Of a stretch of 12,864 nucleotides of DNA, positions 6,448-12,280 are shown in pieces; position 1 is the stretch's first letter, and every line of letters starts with the position of its first letter. The notes under the pieces are model-generated. The model was given only the letters and a program-made list of their open reading frames with translations, searched no databases and was not told the DNA's origin. Made by a program: the position numbers and the translations under genes. This DNA is from an uncultured Thermomicrobiales bacterium (GTDB taxonomy: Bacteria > Chloroflexota > Chloroflexia > Thermomicrobiales > Thermomicrobiaceae): assembly GCA_937891245.1 (NCBI GenBank), contig CALAGB010000082.1, forward strand, positions 1 through 12,864, in the 5' to 3' direction.

Positions 6448-8577
6448 CTAATCGTCCGCAGGCACCGCTTCGCGTACATTGTGCTCGCTGGTGACGAGGA
6501 TGCGTGCCGGACGAATATCGACCAGATTGCTGTGGAAGGTGCTCTGGCCGCCCAGGTCGGCAATCGCGTCGGAGGTCGTCCAGTTCAGATTGTGGCCGTC
6601 GGGCGAATTTTGCGCCCACTGGCCTTTGGGCGACACGGCGACGCCGACCGGCACGTCGGTCGTGATGCGTGCACGGAGGCGACACCAACCACGCTTGTTC
6701 GACAGAATCACGTCTTCGCCGTCGATAATACTCCGCCGCTCGGCGTCGGCCGGATTGATCTCGACCGACGGAATGCCCTCTTTCCCAAGGAGCTTCGGGA
6801 TGTTCGCGAGGCTGCTCGAAACGAAGTGATGTGACGCGCCGGTGATCAGCACAAAGCGATCATCCTGGCCCGGCCGGTAATCGCGGAACTCGGCCGGCGG
6901 CTCGTACTGTGGCAACGGATCAAGTCCGTAGGCGGCGATCGCGTCGCACTTCAATTCGAGCTTGCCGCTCGCGGTTGGGAAGAAGCCGTCGGCGAACGGC
7001 ACATAGCCGTGTGCATCGAAGTTGAGCGGTACGGTCCCGTCGGACTTCAGTTGCTCAAGCGTTATGCCGCGGAGGAACGGATTGTTCTTCGCGGACGCCG
7101 TGATGATCTCGTCGATGACGTCGTCGACAGACTGCTGGAGCCACGGCTCGTCATAACCCATGCCGGCCGCCAGTAGGCGCATGACATCCCAGTTGGATCG
7201 CGCTTCGCCGAGCGGCTCGATCGCCTGCGCGTTGTACTGCAAGAAGCGATGGCCGTAGCCGCGGTTCAGGTCGGCCTGTTCCAGTTGGGTCGTCGCGGGA
7301 AGCACGATGTCGGCATAGCGCGCGGTATCGGTCATGAAGAGTTCGTGGACGACGGTGAAGAGATCGTCGCGCATGAGCCCTCGGATCGTCAGCGGCGCGT
7401 TGGGCGATGAGGCAGCGGGATTAGCGTTGAAGACGTAGAGCGACATAACCGGCGGATCGGCCGCTTCACCGGTGAGCGCGGCGCCGATGCGATTCATGTT
7501 GATAATACGCGGGGTCGGTAGGCACTCGGACGCGTGGCCGGAAGCCTCGTTGTCCCAGGTGCTGAACCCGCTGGTGCTGTACATCAGGCCGCCGCCGAGT
7601 TTACCGGCATGCCCGCAGATCGCCGGGAGCGCGCAGAAGGCCCTTACCGTTTGGCCGCCGTTGCCATGACGCTGGATACCATCGGCGAACTTGAGTATGG
7701 CCGGCCTGGCGGTCGCAAAGCGGCGCGCCAGCGACACGATCGTTTCGACGTCAAGCCCGGTGATCTCGGCGACCTGTTCGACCGGATATTCGGCAGCCCG
7801 GTCACGCAGTTCGCGCCAGCCTACGCTATGCGCCTCGAGCCAGGCTTCGTCGTGCAGACCTTCACTGAAGATGATATTCATCATGCCGAGCGCCAGCGCG
7901 CCATCGGTGGCTGGTCGTGGCTGGATATGCTCGTCGGCCGAACGCGCGGTGATCGTGCGGCGTGGATCGATGACGATCACCTGAGTACCGTTCTTCTGCG
8001 CCTGACGCAGGAAAGGCATCGTATGCGGCGCGGTACTGGCCGGATTGTGCCCCCAGATGAGGACGAGTTCGCTGTGGATGAGATCGCGCAGGTCGGGCGC
8101 CCAGCGCGAGCCGTAGGTGAGCGTGACGGCGGTTTCGGCGGCAGCGCCACAGATCGAACGCTCGAGTCCGCTGGCACCCATACGATTCCAGAGACGGGCG
8201 GCGGTTATCCCGTTGTGAACGAGGCCGAGCGTGCCGCTGAACGAATAGGGGAGGATCGACGCCGCACCGTAGCGCTCGATCAGATCGGTCCAGCGGCTGG
8301 TGATCTCGCCAATCGCCTCATCCCAACTGATGCGTTCCCACTCGCCGCTCCCCTTCGGGCCGACGCGTCGGAGTGGATGGAGCAGCCGATCGGGGTGATA
8401 GACGCGATCCAGATACGGACGCACCTTGGCGCACAGCCAACCCTGCGTGATCGGATGGTCGGGATCGCCGGCGATCGAGATCGCCTGGCCGTTCCGCACT
8501 TCAGTCACGATGGCGCAGGTGTCGGGGCAGTCGTGAGGACAGGCTCCCCGGATCACTTTGATATCGCCATTTTCCAT
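6448..8577 (-). CDS. Molybdopterin-dependent oxidoreductase with one [4Fe-4S] cluster (DMSO reductase superfamily)
   Basis: A 709-residue bis-MGD molybdo- or tungstoenzyme. I start it at ATG 8577 because GGGAG lies 8 nt upstream. The longer frame to a TTG at 8604 has no such support. In order: an N-terminal 4Fe-4S domain with C13-x3-C17-x3-C21-x27-C49 (CPHDCPDTC), the conserved PDRLLHPLRRVG turn, the central molybdopterin domains, and a C-terminal molydopterin dinucleotide-binding domain (about 570-690). Cys143 in ICGAAAET is the likely metal ligand, as in the acetylene hydratase/polysulfide reductase-like branches. There is no twin-arginine signal, so it is probably cytosolic. No iron-sulfur electron-transfer subunit, membrane anchor or chaperone gene adjoins it. 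The substrate is unknown. Many genomes annotate relatives only as 'molybdopterin oxidoreductase'. Confidence 0.93.
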   Translation of the reverse strand: MENGDIKVIRGACPHDCPDTCAIVTEVRNGQAISIAGDPDHPITQGWLCAKVRPYLDRVYHPDRLLHPLRRVGPKGSGEWERISWDEAIGEITSRWTDLIERYGAASILPYSFSGTLGLVHNGITAARLWNRMGASGLERSICGAAAETAVTLTYGSRWAPDLRDLIHSELVLIWGHNPASTAPHTMPFLRQAQKNGTQVIVIDPRRTITARSADEHIQPRPATDGALALGMMNIIFSEGLHDEAWLEAHSVGWRELRDRAAEYPVEQVAEITGLDVETIVSLARRFATARPAILKFADGIQRHGNGGQTVRAFCALPAICGHAGKLGGGLMYSTSGFSTWDNEASGHASECLPTPRIINMNRIGAALTGEAADPPVMSLYVFNANPAASSPNAPLTIRGLMRDDLFTVVHELFMTDTARYADIVLPATTQLEQADLNRGYGHRFLQYNAQAIEPLGEARSNWDVMRLLAAGMGYDEPWLQQSVDDVIDEIITASAKNNPFLRGITLEQLKSDGTVPLNFDAHGYVPFADGFFPTASGKLELKCDAIAAYGLDPLPQYEPPAEFRDYRPGQDDRFVLITGASHHFVSSSLANIPKLLGKEGIPSVEINPADAERRSIIDGEDVILSNKRGWCRLRARITTDVPVGVAVSPKGQWAQNSPDGHNLNWTTSDAIADLGGQSTFHSNLVDIRPARILVTSEHNVREAVPADD

Positions 8578-8585
8578 ATTGATCG

Positions 8586-8590
8586 CTCCC
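8586..8590 (-). promoter_or_regulatory. Ribosome-binding site deciding the oxidoreductase start
   Basis: The minus strand reads GGGAG here, 8 nt before ATG 8577-8575. This favours that ATG over the in-frame TTG at 8604, which lies upstream of the site and would put the ribosome-binding site inside the coding region. Confidence 0.6.
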
Positions 8591-8854
8591 GCCGCTCGCC
8601 TCAACCAGACATAGCTGCAGTGTACAACGAAGATGAGGAGAGTGGGGAGTTACTCGCGCGGCAAGCGGGGGAGCCGCCCTCACCCCCGGCCGGTCCCTCC
8701 CACTGACTCCCTCCCCATGGGAGGGAGAACCACCTCCCGTCGCGAATGGGAGAGGGGAGGAGACGCGCGACTAAAGTCGCGTGGGCGCCATGAATGTCGC
8801 CCGGTTCAGCGGGAGCCGCTGTTCGGGAAACGCACTCAAGCCCACCCTGAGACA

Positions 8855-8895
8855 CCCCTCTCCCGGGGTACCCGCGAGCGGGTCGGGGAGAGGGG
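8855..8895 (-). terminator. Possible terminator of the ferritin-like gene
   Basis: The two-stage hairpin (10-bp outer and 6-bp inner stem) starts 29 nt past the ferritin-like stop codon at 8925-8927 on the minus strand. It has no T-run. It may end that transcript incidentally, because it is also part of the repeat block. Confidence 0.35.
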
Positions 8896-8924
8896 CTGCG
8901 GGTGAGGGTGGCCGTTCCCTCCGC

Positions 8925-9431
8925 TTACTTGCTGTCGGCTTCGTATTCGCGGAGGAAGCCTTCGAAGAGACGGCAGTGGCCTTGCTCATCGCGCAGGATG
9001 TCGATGACCATGTCCTGGGTGACCGGATCGACGCCGTCGGTCTCTTCAACGATGTGGCTGTAGAACTCGATTCCGCCCTTTTCAGCCTCAATCACGCCTT
9101 TGATGACGTGCACGATGTCGGTCTGCTGCTTCGGCGGCTGAAGGTAGGACTGCTCAGCCTTAAACTCCATCGAACCGGGCACTACTCCGTAGAGTTCCTT
9201 GATTCGCCCGGCGAAAAGCTGGGCATGCCCGAGTTCTTCCTGAATATCCGCCCGTAGCGACTCGGAAACCTCGCGTGCCCGGATGCCATCGAGATTGACG
9301 GAGTTGGTGATGTAGCTTATCACCGTCTCGATCTCCATCCAGTACGCTTTTTCGAGCATTTTCACAATCGCGTTACGCTTGGATTCATTGCCGTCAGCCA
9401 GGATGTTGGCAGATGATTGGGTCTTCGCCAT
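8925..9431 (-). CDS. Ferritin-like (bacterioferritin/Dps-superfamily) diiron protein
   Basis: A 168-residue four-helix ferritin-like protein. Putative diiron ligands have the usual order: a Glu in helix A (E33 or E35 in WMEIETVISY), E66-x-x-H69 (EELGH) in helix B, E115 or E117 in helix C, and E149-x-x-H152 (DEQGH) in helix D. Such proteins bind two irons and oxidise ferrous iron, for storage or peroxide detoxification in the cytosol. There is no haem-ligand methionine that I can place with confidence and no signal peptide. The ATG at 9431 has a GGAGAGGG ribosome-binding site 7 nt upstream (9439-9446). The C-terminus EYEADSK is short. The gene is divergent from the thioredoxin-CcdA operon. It could be a bacterioferritin-like store or a smaller ferritin-like oxidase, and the sequence alone does not decide between them. 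Confidence 0.88.
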   Translation of the reverse strand: MAKTQSSANILADGNESKRNAIVKMLEKAYWMEIETVISYITNSVNLDGIRAREVSESLRADIQEELGHAQLFAGRIKELYGVVPGSMEFKAEQSYLQPPKQQTDIVHVIKGVIEAEKGGIEFYSHIVEETDGVDPVTQDMVIDILRDEQGHCRLFEGFLREYEADSK

Positions 9432-9457
9432 CGATCGTCCCTCTCCACAAGTATTCG

Positions 9458-9487
9458 CTATAGGCGGGCATACGCCCGCCTCGATAG
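9458..9487. promoter_or_regulatory. Inverted repeat upstream of the ferritin-like gene
   Basis: A perfect 8-bp stem (9462-9469 aggcgggc, 9474-9481 gcccgcct, loop atac) is flanked by a second matching pair, ctat (9458-9461) and atag (9484-9487), with a 2-nt bulge. It ends 26 nt before the ferritin-like ATG, so it lies in the leader or core promoter. It could be an operator, a leader hairpin or a copy of a dispersed repeat. It does not look like a Fur box, which is AT-rich. Confidence 0.4.
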
Positions 9488-9636
9488 AGATGCAATGTTT
9501 GTACCAAGAATGTTAGGTATCGTTCGCAGCCGCCCGGCGTTCGTGGGTGATTCCTGGCCGTTATTTGGTATCGTCATCACGGCGCCGAATCGCGAGGAGC
9601 GCCCAGCGGTTGTGACATGACGGAAGTACATCACGC

Positions 9637-10191
9637 ATGAGGCTCATTCCGATTTCATTCGCGCGTGTTCGCGTTGGATTCACCCTGCTCCTTATCGCCC
9701 TATTACTCTTTCCGGCCTGTTTCGGGAAGAGTGATCCGAAGCGAGAGCCGGCCTCCGATTTCAAGATCGGCAGCTATACGACCGATCATCTGCTGCCCGA
9801 GGGCGAGTCATCCTTTTCGCAAATCCTGGCATTGAAGAAGCCGGTGGTGCTCAACTTCTGGGGGGGTGATTGTCCGCCCTGCCGGGAGGAGATGCCCGAT
9901 TTTCAGGAGGTCGCGAATCAGTTCACCGGGAATGTGATTTTTGTCGGCGTCGATGTCGGACCCTTTGTCGGACTTGGCACGCACGACCAGGCAAAGTCGT
10001 TGCTCAAGGAGTTCGACATTACGTACCCGACCGGCTACGCGATCGATGACACACCGGTGCGGGCCTACAATATTCCGGGGCTGCCGATCACGATGCTGAT
10101 CGATGCCCAGGGGCGAGTCGCCAAGACGAAGACGGGGCTTTACCGGGAAGCCGATCTGACGAAGGACCTCAAAAAGCTTCTGTCCGAGTAG
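9637..10191 (+). CDS. Membrane-anchored TlpA/ResA-type thioredoxin-like protein
   Basis: A 184-residue extracytoplasmic thiol-disulfide protein. Residues about 12-28 form a hydrophobic export segment ending LLLFPAC. Cys28 is a possible lipidation site, but FPAC is a weak lipobox, so an uncleaved anchor is also possible. The thioredoxin fold spans about 55-182 with the redox motif C79-P-P-C82 in FWGGDCPPCREEMP. The likely cis-proline is P150 in GLPITMLID. The TlpA-type insertion between the second strand and the following helix is visible (about 105-128). It is probably reduced by the CcdA protein encoded 22 nt downstream, and in turn reduces substrate disulfides, for example in apocytochrome c or metal-site proteins. 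The ATG at 9637 lacks a strong ribosome-binding site. There is no other start before the hydrophobic segment. Confidence 0.9.
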   Translation: MRLIPISFARVRVGFTLLLIALLLFPACFGKSDPKREPASDFKIGSYTTDHLLPEGESSFSQILALKKPVVLNFWGGDCPPCREEMPDFQEVANQFTGNVIFVGVDVGPFVGLGTHDQAKSLLKEFDITYPTGYAIDDTPVRAYNIPGLPITMLIDAQGRVAKTKTGLYREADLTKDLKKLLSE

Positions 10192-10213
10192 CAAATGATG
10201 TGAGCGCCAGGTG

Positions 10214-11110
10214 ATGGGGCAATCGACGATCCGCGTTGAAAGTGGTCGAGGTGCGAACGCGCGGCGTCGACGTGCGCTGGCGTTAACGCTGGTCGTTCTG
10301 GTGCTCGCGCTGGCGCTGGCCGCGGCGTTGCTGACCGGAACACAGGAAAGCTCGGTGACCGGTAGCGTTGAGAACGCATCGTCATCCGGTACATCGTTTC
10401 TGCGCGATCTTTCCATCGCCTTGCCCTTCGGGTATGCGTTCGGGGCCGGCATGGTTGCGGCCGTCAATCCGTGCGGCTTCGCGCTCCTGCCCGCCTATCT
10501 GATGCTCTATCTCGGCGATGCGGTTGAATCGAAGCGCGGTGCGCGCTTCGGGCGGGCACTGGCGATCAGCGCCTCGGTGACACTCGGCTTCGTACTTCTT
10601 TTCGGTATTACCGGGCTGCTGCTCAGCAGCGTGACGGCGTCGTTGACGAACGTCTTCCCCTGGCTGGGGCTGATCGTCGGTGTGGCGTTGGTGCTGCTGG
10701 CCGGGCGCCTCATCGTTTCCAACGGAATCTATTCGGGGCTGGGCGAACGGATGGCGGCACGCGTGACCGGCCTGGCGCGCGGCAACCATGTGGGCGGATA
10801 TTTTGCGTACGGCATCGGCTACGGGCTGGCGTCGCTGAGTTGCACGCTGCCGATCTTCCTCGCCCTGGCCGGGGGGTCACTGACCGCCGGACGTCTCGTC
10901 TCGTCGCTCTCGGAGTTCGTTCTCTACGGACTCGGTATGGGGGCGGTGATCACGGCACTGACGCTGATTACCGCGTTCTTCAAAGCGGCGGCTGTTCGTC
11001 GCATCGGCCAGCTCGGCCGTTACGTTAGTCCGGCCAGCGCCCTGCTCCTCTTCCTGGCCGGCGGCTACACCATCTACTACTGGCTCACGTTGGGCGGCCT
11101 GCTGAGGTAG
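10214..11110 (+). CDS. ccdA: CcdA-type cytochrome c biogenesis/thiol-disulfide electron transporter
   Basis: A 298-residue membrane protein from ATG 10214. A GTG at 10211 is the codon before and equally possible. The CcdA/DsbD-beta core with six helices occupies about 68-293. Its two redox cysteines are C87 in AAVNPCGFALLPAY and C210 in SLSCTLPIFL (numbering from the ATG). In the family they form a disulfide that shuttles electrons from cytosolic thioredoxin across the membrane. The protein is longer than typical CcdA (about 230-240): it has an additional N-terminal hydrophobic helix (about 21-41) and a Ser/Thr/Gly-rich linker (about 42-62). It follows the thioredoxin-like gene by 22 nt and should be co-transcribed with it. 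No cytochrome c or haem-lyase gene is present in the window, so the final substrate is open. Confidence 0.92.
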   Translation: MGQSTIRVESGRGANARRRRALALTLVVLVLALALAAALLTGTQESSVTGSVENASSSGTSFLRDLSIALPFGYAFGAGMVAAVNPCGFALLPAYLMLYLGDAVESKRGARFGRALAISASVTLGFVLLFGITGLLLSSVTASLTNVFPWLGLIVGVALVLLAGRLIVSNGIYSGLGERMAARVTGLARGNHVGGYFAYGIGYGLASLSCTLPIFLALAGGSLTAGRLVSSLSEFVLYGLGMGAVITALTLITAFFKAAAVRRIGQLGRYVSPASALLLFLAGGYTIYYWLTLGGLLR

Positions 11111-11122
11111 AGGAAACCGGCA

Positions 11123-11191
11123 TCTCTCGCAGAGGACGTGGAGTTCTTATGCTGCGTTTAGTCTCTGCACCCTCTGCGCCTCTGCAAGAGA
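11123..11191. repeat. CTCTGC-rich repeat and inverted repeat between convergent genes
   Basis: In this spacer, 11162-11186 holds three tandem units (tctctgcac, cctctgcg, cctctgca). The segment 11123-11135 (tctctcgcagagg) is the reverse complement of 11179-11191 (cctctgcaagaga) with one mismatch in 13. From memory, CTCTGCG-type tandem repeats are common dispersed intergenic elements in cyanobacteria and Chloroflexota. The hairpin lies between the ccdA stop and the convergent ABC gene stop and may end both transcripts. Confidence 0.5.
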
Positions 11192-11200
11192 AATAAGGTC

Positions 11201-12280
11201 CTACTTCGCCGCGCTATCGGCGATGATTTCGCCGTCGCGGAGTTCGATGATGCGGTCGGCGAGGTCAATCAACAGCGGGTCGTGGGTGGCGACGATGGCG
11301 GTGACGCCTTCGCTTTTCACCAGCGCCCGGATGAGCGTCATGATCGTGCGCCCGGTGCCGGAGTCGAGTTGGCCGGTCGGTTCGTCGGCGATCAGGAGGC
11401 GCGGGCTATTGGCGAGCGCTCGGGCGATGGCGACGCGTTGCTGCTCGCCGCCGGAAAGCTCATGCGGACGGTGCCGCGCCCGTTCGCCGAGACCGACGAG
11501 TTCGAGCAGCACCCGCACGCGTTCGTCGCGCTCAGCGACATCGACCCGGGCCAGCCGCAGCGGCACCTCGACATTCTCGGCGGCCGTCAGGATGGGGATG
11601 AGGCCGAACGTCTGGAAGATGAAGCCGATCTTGTAGCGACGCAGGCCGACGAGCGCGCTTTCGGGAAGCGCGGTCACCTCTTCGCCGTCGATCCAGACGC
11701 GACCGGCGCTTGGCCGGTCGAGTGCGCCGATCAGATTGAGCATCGTCGTCTTGCCTGACCCGGAGCGGCCGTGGACCGCGACCAGCGCGCCGCGCCCGAT
11801 CTGGAATTCGACGGGCTTGAGGGCGTGCACGATCGACTCGCCCATCGGGTAATCGCGCGCGAGCCCTTCGGTCGCGACGATCGGATCGAGGATCGGTACC
11901 GGCCGCTCGGTGCGATCGATCCAGACGGCGGCCCGTTGTTGCGCGGCGCGTTCGGCCGCGAAGGATTGTTCGAGCGGCACAACATCTTTCGGCGGCGCCT
12001 GCCAGCGCTCACCCTCCAGCGGATGCGGCGGAGTGGAGTCCGGGACGGCTGCTTCGGGAGGGGTGCGTCGACGCTGCTCGGGCGGTCGCCAGGGCGCGGC
12101 GCTGTCGGGCCGCGATTCGTTCTCTGCCGGGCGCGGCTCGTGTTGCACCGGTATTTCGCTGGGGCGGTGAGGCCGCCAGCGCGCATCCTCGTCGCTGGCC
12201 GGTTTAGGCGCGATCTCCGGCTCATCGTCCGGCTGGTTGCGCTGCTCCGGAGCGCGCCAGTGCTGGCTGTCACTGCCCAT
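11201..12280 (-). CDS. ABC transporter ATP-binding protein (MacB/LolD type) with Pro-rich N-terminal repeats
   Basis: A 359-residue ATPase. ATG 12280 has an excellent AGGAGG ribosome-binding site 6 nt upstream, and the frame overlaps the preceding ATPase gene by 11 nt. The ATPase domain occupies about 133-355: Walker A GRSGSGKTT (171-179), Q-loop Q223, signature LSGGEQQ (275-281), Walker B with E300 (LLIADEP), and H-loop H333 (ATHDP). The ATPase resembles the MacB/LolD/FtsE group that energises permeases in cell-envelope export, release or mechanotransmission. Residues 1-130 are unusual for the family, which normally starts about ten residues before the first strand. They are Pro/Glu/Arg-rich, probably disordered, with tryptophans at 8, 35, 64, 93 and 120 in WRxP-like settings. 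A longer frame to 12394 merely overlaps the upstream gene. The permease is presumably beyond the right edge. Confidence 0.92.
   Translation of the reverse strand: MGSDSQHWRAPEQRNQPDDEPEIAPKPASDEDARWRPHRPSEIPVQHEPRPAENESRPDSAAPWRPPEQRRRTPPEAAVPDSTPPHPLEGERWQAPPKDVVPLEQSFAAERAAQQRAAVWIDRTERPVPILDPIVATEGLARDYPMGESIVHALKPVEFQIGRGALVAVHGRSGSGKTTMLNLIGALDRPSAGRVWIDGEEVTALPESALVGLRRYKIGFIFQTFGLIPILTAAENVEVPLRLARVDVAERDERVRVLLELVGLGERARHRPHELSGGEQQRVAIARALANSPRLLIADEPTGQLDSGTGRTIMTLIRALVKSEGVTAIVATHDPLLIDLADRIIELRDGEIIADSAAK

Larger units (their letters stand above)
8578..8924. repeat. Gene-free spacer built of palindromic repeat modules
   Basis: This 347-bp stretch between the ferritin-like stop and the oxidoreductase start has no convincing gene. 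Four perfect inverted repeats are visible: 8707-8715 with 8719-8727 (ctccctccc/gggagggag, 3-nt loop); 8766-8772 with 8775-8781 (cgcgact/agtcgcg); 8855-8864 with 8886-8895 (cccctctccc/gggagagggg), which encloses 8870-8875 with 8878-8883 (acccgc/gcgggt); and outer arms 8677-8685 and 8900-8908 (ccctcaccc/gggtgaggg). Short modules of the 'ccctcaccc...ctctccc' and 'gactaaagtc' kind are scattered between genes in many GC-rich bacteria, and from memory in Chloroflexota. The arms could be the ends of one MITE-like element of about 230 bp or chance joins of two elements. Confidence 0.65.

Noticed and set aside
5180..6688. A 502-codon open frame on the minus strand opposite the rhomboid-like gene
   Set aside because: Its translation is rich in Arg, Asp, Gln and Pro with no domain pattern. 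It overlaps the 5' end of mprF, the 3' end of the oxidoreductase and the terminator hairpin. It is a GC-bias shadow of the hydrophobic plus-strand gene.
8578..8604. N-terminal extension of the oxidoreductase to a TTG at 8604
   Set aside because: The GGGAG ribosome-binding site lies inside this stretch and points to the ATG at 8577.
8578..8680. Molybdenum-cofactor riboswitch upstream of the molybdoenzyme
   Set aside because: I looked for an extended structured leader and found only about 100 nt before the repeat block, with no arrangement I recognise as that motif.
7534..8706. A 390-codon plus-strand open frame opposite the oxidoreductase
   Set aside because: The opposite strand carries an unmistakable molybdopterin oxidoreductase over the same bases, and this frame has no recognisable domain.
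8633..8905. Small open frames across the repeat block
   Set aside because: They read through palindromic repeat modules and have no ribosome-binding site or domain pattern.
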